Shown: positions 7,668 to 15,141 of the stretch, in pieces | Numbering within the stretch: position 1 is the stretch's first letter | Layout: the number at the start of each line of letters is the position of its first letter | NCBI GenBank assembly: GCA_002405805.1 | Contig: DHMN01000082.1 | Location: 1 to 17,043 of the forward strand | DNA: 17,043 nt | From: Cyanobacteria bacterium UBA4641 | Lineage (GTDB): Bacteria; Cyanobacteriota; Vampirovibrionia; Gastranaerophilales; Gastranaerophilaceae | Direction of reading: 5' to 3' | The notes under the pieces: model-generated | The model's input: only the letters and a program-made list of their open reading frames with translations | What the model was told of the DNA's origin: nothing | The model's database searches: none | Translations under genes and position numbers: made by a program

Positions 7668-8915
7668 ATGCCAATTGATTTTAATCCGTATTCATCATTC
7701 AACGTGAATCCGACAAATTATACTCAAAAAATCACATCTCAACAAAACATTATCGCAAACCAACCAATAAAAGATACTTTTACCAAAAGTGTAAAAGTTG
7801 GAGCAGATGTAAATTCTGAATATGATGGGATTAAAATTGAGCAAAAACAATTTGGCACAATTAAAAAAACTGGCGAAAAGGCAACACTTTACACTATCAC
7901 AAACAAAAACGGTGCAAGCGTTGATTTATCAACCTTTGGAGCTACAATCACATCAATAAAAGTTCCTGATAAAGACGGCAACATCAAAGACGTAACTCAA
8001 GGATATGACAACGTTACACCGTACGAGGAATCCCCTGTAGGTCATGCAGGCGGAACTATCGGACCTTATGCAAATAAAATTCAAGATGGTAAATTTACAC
8101 TAAATGACAAAGAATATCAACTTGAATGTAACAAAGATAACGGCAAAACACACTCTCATGGCGGAACTCAAGGTTTTGATACAAAAAACTGGAAAGCCAA
8201 AGTGCTAAAAGACGGTGTTGAATTTACTTACGAAAAAGAAGATATGGAAAACGGCTATCCTGCAAAAGTTAAAACAACCGTTACCTACAAATTTGATAAC
8301 GACAACAATTTGCATATCAAATACAAAGCAAAATCCAACAAAGACACCATTATGAATCTGACAAATCACACATATTTCAACCTTGACGGTGCTGAAAATA
8401 CTCAAGAAAATTCTGTATATGAACATATTGTGACCCTGCCAAACTCATCAACATACACAGAAAACAGCGATATTGCAGTACCGACAGGTGAGATAAAATC
8501 AGTTGAAGGCACTCCGTTTGATTTTAGAACTCCGAAAAAGATTTCAGACGATATAGAAAAAGACTTTGAACAATTAAAAATCGGTTCAGGTTTCGACCAA
8601 AATTTCTGTATTGACAACTACGATGGCAAAACTATGATTGAAGCGGCAAACGTAAAATCTCCAAAAACAGGAATTGTTTTAAAAGTTTCAACAAATCTTC
8701 CGGGTTTTCAGTTCTATAGCGCAAACCATTTAGGCAAATCCGCTCAACCGCAAGGAAAATCAGGCAACAAATACGAAAAACGTTCATCATTCTGCGTTGA
8801 ACCGCAATTCTATCCAAACGCAATCAACACCGAATCATTCCAAGAAAAAGGTATCTTGAAAAAAGGTGAAGAATACGACAGAGAAATTATTTATTCTTTC
8901 TCAACCGAAAAATAA
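7668..8915 (+). CDS. galM: Aldose 1-epimerase (mutarotase) with N-terminal extension
   Basis: Catalyses interconversion of alpha and beta anomers of hexoses such as galactose and glucose. The GalM fold occupies about residues 55-412 of 415. Visible signature elements are GGTIGPYANKI (128-138), HSHGGTQGFDTKNW with His164, NLTNHTYFNLDG with catalytic His234, FDQNF (309-313) and VEPQFYPNAIN with catalytic Glu378. The arginine normally found in the GRxANRI motif is Pro133 here. Start ATG 7668 is chosen because AAAAGGAGAAATT immediately precedes it; an upstream in-frame ATG at 7629 lacks a ribosome site. Residues 1-50 are Asn/Gln-rich, lack a signal peptide and are not part of the family. TATAAT at 7643-7648 could be a private -10, though the -35 is poor; otherwise it is cotranscribed with the kinase. 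Confidence 0.9.
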   Translation: MPIDFNPYSSFNVNPTNYTQKITSQQNIIANQPIKDTFTKSVKVGADVNSEYDGIKIEQKQFGTIKKTGEKATLYTITNKNGASVDLSTFGATITSIKVPDKDGNIKDVTQGYDNVTPYEESPVGHAGGTIGPYANKIQDGKFTLNDKEYQLECNKDNGKTHSHGGTQGFDTKNWKAKVLKDGVEFTYEKEDMENGYPAKVKTTVTYKFDNDNNLHIKYKAKSNKDTIMNLTNHTYFNLDGAENTQENSVYEHIVTLPNSSTYTENSDIAVPTGEIKSVEGTPFDFRTPKKISDDIEKDFEQLKIGSGFDQNFCIDNYDGKTMIEAANVKSPKTGIVLKVSTNLPGFQFYSANHLGKSAQPQGKSGNKYEKRSSFCVEPQFYPNAINTESFQEKGILKKGEEYDREIIYSFSTEK

Positions 8916-8917
8916 AC

Positions 8918-9577
8918 CTATTTTATATCTGGGAAGAAATATCTTACACCATCATCAGAACGCCAACGAACATACCCTGTTTTGGGCGTTTTGTCTAAGT
9001 CAAAAACACTCACCAATGCCCAATTTCCACGGATAACATTTAAGTTTATTTTTTGCGGATAATTCATTGTAGAAATAGTTTTAGCAAGGTCTTCGGTTTG
9101 TGCTTTTATGTCTTTGCAGGTTTCAGGGGCACTTTTTAGCAAGACAAGTCCGTATTTTTTGCCATAAGTGTTATAAAAATTTATCCACGTCATAAATTTA
9201 TATGGGTCATCTTTTTTTATCCACCCTGTTTGACCTGTTGAGTTGTTGTAAATAATTTCAACCCAATCGTCATTGAAATCTGTTACACTGACAAGTGCAA
9301 GATTTTTCTTTGGCAAAAATACCGTAAAAAAGTTGTCAAATCCGATTTCTGATGGGAAAAATTCATCGTTATTCCATCTCACCCTATAAAGAATTTGAGA
9401 ATCCTCATTTGGCTCTTTATAGATTTTGACATCATCACCCACCTGATACATTCCGATTGTTGTTGTCTGCGTTACATTTGGACGAACAGGTATAATATCT
9501 TTTGCATAAGTTTCGGAATTTACTCCAATACCCGCAAACATAAGAGCGGTAATTAAGAATAACGATAATTTTTTCAT
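8918..9577 (-). CDS. Secreted protein with SH3-like domains
   Basis: A 219-residue exported protein of unknown role. It begins with a clear Sec signal peptide (MKK, then a hydrophobic run, cleavage likely after ETYA near residue 25) and no lipobox cysteine. The mature part reads like bacterial SH3 (SH3b) folds: GMYQVGDDVKIYKEPN...ILYRVRW, then WVEIIY...TGQTGWIKKDD, and a second half ending in WALVSVFDL...TGYVRW. Such domains usually bind peptidoglycan or mediate envelope contacts, so a periplasmic role is inferred. ATG 9577 lies 4 nt after the pheT stop, with the ribosome site AGGGAG inside the last pheT codons. It is therefore expressed with pheT. Its stop is 2 nt from the convergent epimerase stop. 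Confidence 0.75.
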   Translation of the reverse strand: MKKLSLFLITALMFAGIGVNSETYAKDIIPVRPNVTQTTTIGMYQVGDDVKIYKEPNEDSQILYRVRWNNDEFFPSEIGFDNFFTVFLPKKNLALVSVTDFNDDWVEIIYNNSTGQTGWIKKDDPYKFMTWINFYNTYGKKYGLVLLKSAPETCKDIKAQTEDLAKTISTMNYPQKINLNVIRGNWALVSVFDLDKTPKTGYVRWRSDDGVRYFFPDIK

Positions 9578-9581
9578 AAAA

Positions 9582-12062
9582 TTACTCCCTGAATGAAATT
9601 TGAGCGTAAGCTTTTTGCAATTTTTCTCTAACAGATGTCATTTGTTGTTCAATGATTTCATCTGTCAAAGTTGCGTCAGCATCTTGCATTTTGATTCTGT
9701 ATGCTACACTCTTGAAACCTTCTTCAACGTGTTCACCTTGGTATACATCAAAGATTTCAGCACCTTTAAAAATATTTTGTTTAACTGCGCTTTTGATAAC
9801 CTTTTGAATATCATCACAAGAAACATTGTCATTTATGATAAAAGCCAAATCTCTTTTTACTTCAGGATACTGTGGCAAGTGTTTAAATCTTGGAACAGTT
9901 TCTTTAACTGCAGAAATCACTTCATCCAAATCAACTTTGAATAAAAATGCATCTTGATTTAATTTCAATTTATCTTGTAATGTTGGGTGCAATTGACCAA
10001 AATATCCGATTGGTTGAGGTTTCTTGCCTAACATCATAATAACAGCGGTTCTATATGGGTGGAAAACCTTGTGAGATTCAGCAAGCGGAGACTCTTCCAA
10101 AGGTACAAGTTTAATTCTTCTTGTAAGACCCAAATCTTCAAACAAGTTTTCTACAATACCTTTTACTGTATAGAAATCTGTTTTTGATTTAATTTGCCAT
10201 TTTGAATTTTGAACTTCACCGGTCAAAACACCTTCCAATACCAAAGTTTCTTTTACACCTGAGTCTTTTTCGTCAGCCTCTTTAACTTTTAGATAAGTTT
10301 TGCCAATTTCGTATGCCCAGAAAACTTTTTGACCGTTATCAAAGTTATATTTCATACAGTTCAAAACACTTGCTGCCAGTGTTTGACGTAACATTGAGTA
10401 ATCTTCGCTGGCTGCATTTTCAACACGAACAGCTTTGTCTTCATCATAAGTCATTTTGAATTTGTCCAGCATTGGTTTACCGATTAGCGAACTTGTTTGA
10501 ATTTCGTTCAAACCTGCTGACAGCATCAACTCATGAACTCTTTTAATAATTTTTTCACCTAATGTAATAACAGGTGTTTGAGATTTATTCGGAAGTGATG
10601 GAGAAATTTTGTCATAACCGTTGATTCTTGCGATTTCTTCAATCAAATCAATTTCTCTTGTCACATCATAAGCTCTGAATGATGGAACTAAGAATTTTGC
10701 AGCAGCATCATTTCCGCCAAGTTTTTTAAATCCTAAGTTTTCCAAAATATTGATACATCTGTCAGGTGCGATTTCACAACCTAAAATTCTTTTAATTTGG
10801 TTATAACGCAAAGTAATTTCAATTGGTTCAAGCTTGTTTTCACCATCTTCAACAACACCGACAACTTCAGCATCGGCGTAATCTGTCAACAATTGCATTG
10901 CACGCATCAAAGCAGGTTTTACAGCCTCAATATCAATACCACGTTCAAATCTTGCACTTGCCTCACTTCTATAACCTGCACTTCTTGCTGATTTTCTGTT
11001 TGTTGCAGGTGTAAAGTATGCTGCCTCTAGTGCAATAGATGTTGTATTATCGTCGATTTCTGAATTAGCACCGCCAAATACACCACCAAGACAAACACCT
11101 TCTTTTTCTGTCGCAATAAGTACAGAATCAGTTGTAAGAGTTCTTTCAACTTCATCAAGAGTAACAAGCTTTTCGCCTTCTGTTGCACGTCTTACACACA
11201 AATAACCGTCTAGTTTATCAAAATCAAAAGCGTGCAACGGACAACCGTATTCAAGCATTACATAGTTTGTAATATCAACAACATTGTTGATTGAACGAAC
11301 ACCTGATGCTAACAATCTTTTTTGCATCCAATCAGGAGAAGTTTTGATTTTAATATTTTTCAAAACTGCAATTGAATAATATTTGCAAACATCTTTATCT
11401 TTAATTTCAACTTTGAATTTGTCTGTTGATAAATCTTTTGTACATTCTATCGGATTCAATTTTAGCGGTTTGTTGAATAACGCGCTCAGCTCTCTAGCCA
11501 CACCTATAACAGACATTTGGTCACCACGATTGGCAGTTGGCGCAACATCTAGTACTGTATCTTTCTCAAAACCGAGAACATCTTTCACATCTGCCCCCAA
11601 TTGAACTTCAGGAAAGATTCTATTCAAAATCAAGATACCGTCTTCTTCTTGATAGTTGCGTTCAGCAACCCCTAATTCATCGGCTGAACAAAGCATACCT
11701 TGAGATTCAACCCCACGAATAACAGCAGGAGTCAAGGTGAACATTTCACCTGTTTTTCTGTCTAAAACTTGAGAACCAACGCTTGCATAAGGTACAACTT
11801 GACCTTCTTGAATATTTTGAGCACCACAAACAACAGTTTTCAAGCCTGAACCTGTATTAACAGTAACCAAGTGAAGCCTGTCTGAATTTGGGTGAGCGTC
11901 GATTTTTTCAATTTTAACAGTTTTTATATTAGTAAACATAGGCTTAACATCTTCAACAGCCTCAACTTCAAGTCCGCTCATAGTCAATTCATGCGCGATT
12001 TGAGACGCTTCGATATCAGATAAGTCTACAAATTCATTCAACCAATTTAAAGATACTTGCAT
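9582..12062 (-). CDS. pheT: Phenylalanyl-tRNA synthetase beta subunit
   Basis: Beta subunit of the (alpha-beta)2 enzyme that charges tRNA-Phe; it carries tRNA-binding and editing functions while the alpha subunit (pheS) holds the aminoacylation site. The 826 residues show the full bacterial layout. There is an N-terminal segment MQVSLNWLNEFVDL, an EMAP/Myf-like tRNA-binding domain (about 40-150, HPNSDRLHLV and GMLCSADELG) and a B3/B4 editing domain (about 215-390, VVDITNYVMLEYGCPLHAFD). A B5 domain (about 410-480), a catalytic-like core and a C-terminal FDX-ACB anticodon-binding domain (about 730-826, PQYPEVKRDLAF) follow. ATG 12062 has the ribosome site AGAGGGA. Unusually for bacteria pheS is not upstream; the neighbour is a divergent XRE gene. 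A good promoter lies at 12102-12130. Confidence 0.97.
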   Translation of the reverse strand: MQVSLNWLNEFVDLSDIEASQIAHELTMSGLEVEAVEDVKPMFTNIKTVKIEKIDAHPNSDRLHLVTVNTGSGLKTVVCGAQNIQEGQVVPYASVGSQVLDRKTGEMFTLTPAVIRGVESQGMLCSADELGVAERNYQEEDGILILNRIFPEVQLGADVKDVLGFEKDTVLDVAPTANRGDQMSVIGVARELSALFNKPLKLNPIECTKDLSTDKFKVEIKDKDVCKYYSIAVLKNIKIKTSPDWMQKRLLASGVRSINNVVDITNYVMLEYGCPLHAFDFDKLDGYLCVRRATEGEKLVTLDEVERTLTTDSVLIATEKEGVCLGGVFGGANSEIDDNTTSIALEAAYFTPATNRKSARSAGYRSEASARFERGIDIEAVKPALMRAMQLLTDYADAEVVGVVEDGENKLEPIEITLRYNQIKRILGCEIAPDRCINILENLGFKKLGGNDAAAKFLVPSFRAYDVTREIDLIEEIARINGYDKISPSLPNKSQTPVITLGEKIIKRVHELMLSAGLNEIQTSSLIGKPMLDKFKMTYDEDKAVRVENAASEDYSMLRQTLAASVLNCMKYNFDNGQKVFWAYEIGKTYLKVKEADEKDSGVKETLVLEGVLTGEVQNSKWQIKSKTDFYTVKGIVENLFEDLGLTRRIKLVPLEESPLAESHKVFHPYRTAVIMMLGKKPQPIGYFGQLHPTLQDKLKLNQDAFLFKVDLDEVISAVKETVPRFKHLPQYPEVKRDLAFIINDNVSCDDIQKVIKSAVKQNIFKGAEIFDVYQGEHVEEGFKSVAYRIKMQDADATLTDEIIEQQMTSVREKLQKAYAQISFRE

Positions 12063-12101
12063 TTATTTTTCCCTCTTAATTCAATTACAATCTGTGATTT
12101 T

Positions 12102-12130
12102 ATTCTATTACAAAAGAAGTAGGATGTAAA
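12102..12130 (-). promoter_or_regulatory. Promoter of pheT-SH3 unit
   Basis: Minus-strand TTTACA (12130-12125) and TAGAAT (12107-12102) are separated by exactly 17 nt, about 40 nt upstream of the pheT start. No T-box motif or leader attenuator is visible between promoter and gene, which is too short for one. Confidence 0.65.
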
Positions 12131-12194
12131 ATAAATAAGTTCATTAGATTTAGAGGACAAAATAGTGGTAAAGCAAGGAGGTCAAGTGCTTATT

Positions 12195-12357
12195 ATGTTG
12201 GCTTTAACGGAGTGACGTGGTAATCCACAACATATCGGTCATATCCCCCACCTCGAAAATCAAAGATTTAATCTCACACCAACAATTCACTGGATTGTTT
12301 GGTTCGGCAGAGTCTCTAAGGGAGGACATCCTGACCGCTGTGTTTGGTTAGAGATTC
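12195..12357. repeat. Degraded palindromic repeats in the pheT/XRE spacer
   Basis: Several nested hairpins lie in a row: ATGTTG/CAACAT (12195-12200 with 12228-12233), a bulged stem 12279-12302, and a 10-bp stem with one G-T pair joining 12310-12319 to 12348-12357. The halves GTGGTAATCCA and TGGATTG (12217-12227 and 12291-12297) face each other. They resemble, from memory, the AATCCA/TGGATT palindromic repeats scattered in many bacterial genomes. No reading frame is supported, so I read this as decayed intergenic repeats rather than a gene; an unrecognised structured RNA is the alternative. Confidence 0.45.
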
Positions 12358-12374
12358 CGAATAGGATAAAATCT
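12341..12374 (+). repeat. Dispersed repeat, partial copy (left half only)
   Basis: Matches 34-67 at 29 of 34 positions without gaps, including GATTC-GAA-AGGA-AAAATCT. The homology stops at 12374, where copy 1 continues into its central palindrome. It is on the same strand as copy 1. Confidence 0.6.
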
Positions 12375-12380
12375 TCTCAT

Positions 12381-12412
12381 TGTTTAATACAATAAATATG
12401 TTGTATTAAACA
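12381..12412 (+). promoter_or_regulatory. Inverted repeat, candidate XRE operator overlapping its promoter
   Basis: Perfect 12-bp arms TGTTTAATACAA and TTGTATTAAACA flank an 8-nt spacer, 48 nt before the XRE start codon. The right arm provides TTGTAT (12401-12406) as a -35, 18 nt from TAGAAT (12425-12430); TATAAT at 12413-12418 directly abuts the arm as an alternative -10. The position fits an operator through which the downstream regulator represses itself. No gene reads into it, so a terminator role is unlikely. Confidence 0.5.
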
Positions 12413-12459
12413 TATAATAAATTGTAGAATAACTTTTGTCAACTGATTAGAATTTCTCT

Positions 12460-12693
12460 ATGGATAAAAAAGAAATCTTAAAAGAATTTGGCAGAAACTT
12501 AAAAGCTGAGCGCAACAGAGCAGGTTTGTCTCAAGAACAGTTAGCTGAGCGCATTGGGGTCTCTTATGGGCAGGTTGTCGGCACAATTGAGCGAGGAGAG
12601 ACAAATACATCCCTGTCAGTCATTGTTGCAATTATGGATGCGCTCGACTTAGATTTTGAAAAACTTTTTGACAGAAATAATTACGCAAAATAA
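12460..12693 (+). CDS. Small XRE-family helix-turn-helix regulator
   Basis: A 77-residue protein consisting almost only of a Cro/C1-type HTH. FGRNLKAERNRAGLSQEQLAERIGVS (10-35) covers helices 1-2 and the turn. The recognition helix is replaced by SYGQVVGTIERGETNTS, with the family signature IERGETN, and the closing helices are VIVAIMDALDLDFEKLF. Such proteins are typically DNA-binding repressors acting as dimers; size and lack of a partner domain suggest a simple transcriptional switch. The ATG has no recognisable ribosome site. It is divergent from pheT and ends in a strong terminator. Its targets are unknown; the perfect inverted repeat at 12381-12412 is the obvious candidate. It could be a remnant of a mobile element, since its spacer is full of repeats, but no phage gene is adjacent. 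Confidence 0.88.
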   Translation: MDKKEILKEFGRNLKAERNRAGLSQEQLAERIGVSYGQVVGTIERGETNTSLSVIVAIMDALDLDFEKLFDRNNYAK

Positions 12694-12720
12694 AAGACCT
12701 CGAAATTTTCGAGGTCTTTT
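12692..12720. terminator. Bidirectional terminator between XRE gene and secF
   Basis: 14-bp perfectly paired arms (12692-12705 and 12707-12720) contain the core GACCTCGA/TCGAGGTC, flanked by A-runs on the left and T-runs on the right. It serves the XRE gene on plus (tail TTTTTATT) and secF on minus (tail TTTTATTTTG). The left arm overlaps the XRE stop codon. Confidence 0.88.
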
Positions 12721-12740
12721 TATTATAAATTGGGAACAAA

Positions 12741-13712
12741 TTAAGCAGCTGTTGCCACTTTTTTGTTCTTTCTTTCTTCCCAGGAATCAACAAGCATACT
12801 GCAGAAGAATACACTTGAATATACGCCGACAACAACACCAAGCATCATTGCCAAAACGAAGTCTTTTGTTGTTACACCACCGAAGAAATACAAAGCAGCC
12901 AATGTAATAAATACAGTCAATGCTGTGTTGATACTTCTTGCTAATGTTTGGTTTACTGATGCGTCTACGATTTCGCCAAATGTCATTTTCTTACCGTAGT
13001 ATCTCAAGTTTTCTCTGATTCTATCGAATGTTACAACCGTATCGTTGATAGAATAACCAATGATTGTTAATATCGCAGTCAAGAACAAACCATCAACCTG
13101 CACATCACAGAAGATTCCAAGTAGTGAAAATACACCGACTACAAAAATAACATCGTGCACCAAACCCAAGATTGCAGCTAGCGCATAATCAAACTTAAAT
13201 CTCAATGAAATATATATTGTCATACCCAAAATTGCTAATGCCAAAGCTAACAATGACATCTTGAACAATTCTTTACCAAGAGTTGCACCAACTGAACTTA
13301 CTTGAATCAATTCAGCATTTTTGTATTCGCTTTGTACAACGCCTGTAATTTGGTCTGCTGTGTCAGAACCTTCATCAATGAATTTTGTTCTGATTGAAAT
13401 AATTGATTTAATATTCTTATTTTCTGCTGTTGGGTTTACGTTCAAAATTTGGATGTATGGGTTTTGAACACCGATTTTGTCCAAATCTTCTCTTGTTTTA
13501 GCAACAGCCTCATTATTGATTGAATCCGCAACACCGTATTGTAGGATTGTTCCGCCTGTGTAGTCGATACCAACTTTCACAGGAGAGTGAGTCGGATATG
13601 TAATCATTGAATATACCATTGCGCAAATCCCCGGCAATAGCAAGCATGCTGACAAAATCATCCAAAGGATTCTGTATTTTACGACATGCACTGTTTTATT
13701 GAAATGAAACAT
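12741..13712 (-). CDS. secF: Protein translocase subunit SecF
   Basis: Inner-membrane partner of SecD that uses the proton motive force to help pull preproteins through SecYEG. The 323 residues show a first membrane helix (about 14-36), a periplasmic P1 region opening with the family motif GIDYTGGTILQYG (48-60), and five further membrane helices in the C-terminal half. The latter contain VGATLGKEL (141-149), HDVIF (186-190) with a conserved Asp, and SINDTVVTFDRIREN (221-235). Length is typical for the family. ATG 13712 has GAGG about 10 nt upstream and lies 20 nt after the secD stop, so both are cotranscribed. yajC is not in the window. Confidence 0.97.
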   Translation of the reverse strand: MFHFNKTVHVVKYRILWMILSACLLLPGICAMVYSMITYPTHSPVKVGIDYTGGTILQYGVADSINNEAVAKTREDLDKIGVQNPYIQILNVNPTAENKNIKSIISIRTKFIDEGSDTADQITGVVQSEYKNAELIQVSSVGATLGKELFKMSLLALALAILGMTIYISLRFKFDYALAAILGLVHDVIFVVGVFSLLGIFCDVQVDGLFLTAILTIIGYSINDTVVTFDRIRENLRYYGKKMTFGEIVDASVNQTLARSINTALTVFITLAALYFFGGVTTKDFVLAMMLGVVVGVYSSVFFCSMLVDSWEERKNKKVATAA

Positions 13713-13732
13713 TTTATTTTACCTCAACTTTC

Positions 13733-15064
13733 CTAGTCTAAAATACCAAAACGAGCTTTTTCACGTTTAGTTTCTTTTACTTCATAACCTTGTCCGATTT
13801 CATCTTTAGACAAGCCGAACAATGCAGGATATTTCAATTCTCCTGTTCCGAAGATTAAGTGCATGAAGTTTTTAGTAACTGTAATCGCTGTGAACATTGA
13901 AACAATTACACCTAATGCCAATGTCAAAGCGAAACCTTTAACAACACTTGTACCTAAGAAATACAAAATTACACAAGCCAAAACTGTTGTCATATTTGAA
14001 TCGAAGATACTTGTGAATGCTCTATCAAAACCTGAATTGATTGCTGTGAACAAGTTTCTGCCTGCTTTCAATTCTTCTTTTGTTCTTTCAAAAATCAAGA
14101 TATTAGCATCAACCGCCATACCTACAGATAGAATGAAACCTGCAATACCAGCAAGAGTCAATGTTACAGGGATAATCTTGAATAATGCAAATAAGATTAA
14201 TGCATAAATTACCAACGCAACGTCAGCAATAACCCCAGGTAATCTGTAATATAGAATCATGAATATCATAACAAGTCCGATACCCAAGATACCTGCAAAT
14301 TTTGATTTTTCGATACTGTCAGCACCCAAAGTTGGACCAACTGTATTTTCTTGGATAATATCTGATGGAACAGGCAATGCACCGGCGTTCAACAAATTAA
14401 CCATTTTTTCTGCTTCTTCATATTTGAATCCGCTTGAACCTCCTGAAATTTCAGCTCTGCCACCAAAAATTGCCTCTCTGATTACCGGAGCAGAAATTTC
14501 TTCTCCATCAAAGAAGATTGCCATTTGTTGACCTACAAGTTTTTGTGTCAATTCAGCAAACTTTGTAGCACCTTTGCTGTTAAATTCTAATGATACAGTC
14601 CATTGACCTGTTTGGTCAGAACCGATTGATGCAGATTTCAAATCTTCACCTGACAAGCCTGTTGATTCCCACAAGTATTGACCTTGCGCATCTCTTTTCG
14701 GTTGTTTATTTGCATCAAATACAGGTTGTTTAAATTCCAATTGAGCGGTTTTTCCTAAGAAAGCCTCTGCCTCTTTCAAATCTGTAATTTGAGGAATTTC
14801 AACCAACAATCTTTTGTCGCCGATTTGAGCAACACTTGTTTCTGATACTCCAAGTTTGTTTACACGGCTTTCGATTGCATATTGCAAACGGCTCATAACT
14901 TCCGGAGTAATCTTTGAGACTGAGTCTGTAGTTTTTGCCTCAAGCATAATTCTTGAACCACCTACAAGGTCAAGTCCCAGTTTGGTAGGTTTTTTGTAAA
15001 TTGTAACAATGCTGGCAATGATTATTGCTACAATCACCCAAAACATAATAATTTTGTTTTTCAA
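13733..15064 (-). CDS. secD: Protein translocase subunit SecD
   Basis: Inner-membrane component of the SecDF export motor. At 443 residues it is shorter than the E. coli protein (about 615) because the periplasmic domain is compact, as in many non-proteobacterial lineages. Visible are the N-terminal helix (about 5-22), LGLDLVGGSRIMLEA (29-43), the P1 domain to about 240, VGPTLGADSI (242-251), and the last five helices. One of these carries ILSVGMAVDANILIFER with Asp319, corresponding to the essential proton-relay aspartate. The start is TTG at 15064, preceded by GAGGGT; an ATG in the better position is absent. It precedes secF by 20 nt and follows dapA by 77 nt with no terminator between, so dapA-secD-secF may form one operon. 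Confidence 0.96.
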   Translation of the reverse strand: MKNKIIMFWVIVAIIIASIVTIYKKPTKLGLDLVGGSRIMLEAKTTDSVSKITPEVMSRLQYAIESRVNKLGVSETSVAQIGDKRLLVEIPQITDLKEAEAFLGKTAQLEFKQPVFDANKQPKRDAQGQYLWESTGLSGEDLKSASIGSDQTGQWTVSLEFNSKGATKFAELTQKLVGQQMAIFFDGEEISAPVIREAIFGGRAEISGGSSGFKYEEAEKMVNLLNAGALPVPSDIIQENTVGPTLGADSIEKSKFAGILGIGLVMIFMILYYRLPGVIADVALVIYALILFALFKIIPVTLTLAGIAGFILSVGMAVDANILIFERTKEELKAGRNLFTAINSGFDRAFTSIFDSNMTTVLACVILYFLGTSVVKGFALTLALGVIVSMFTAITVTKNFMHLIFGTGELKYPALFGLSKDEIGQGYEVKETKREKARFGILD

Positions 15065-15141
15065 TTTTTTACCCTCATTATATACTGTGACTATTAATAA
15101 TATCTTTCAATTTATAATACTTTAAATTATGTAAAAAAGAA

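Noticed and set aside
12063..12130. T-box or attenuator leader for pheT
   Set aside because: The promoter is within 70 nt of the start and the T-box consensus is absent.
12175..12215. Perfect AAGGAGGT followed by a 9-codon GTG frame
   Set aside because: No promoter, no link to a following gene and the frame runs into the degraded repeat; a chance ribosome site is more likely than a leader peptide.
12381..12412. Inverted repeat as a terminator
   Set aside because: Both neighbouring genes diverge from it and the arms are AT-rich without a T-tail.
15077..15082. TATAAT on minus directly before secD
   Set aside because: It lies only about 12 nt from the TTG start, so a transcript from it would miss the ribosome site, and there is no -35 at a suitable distance.
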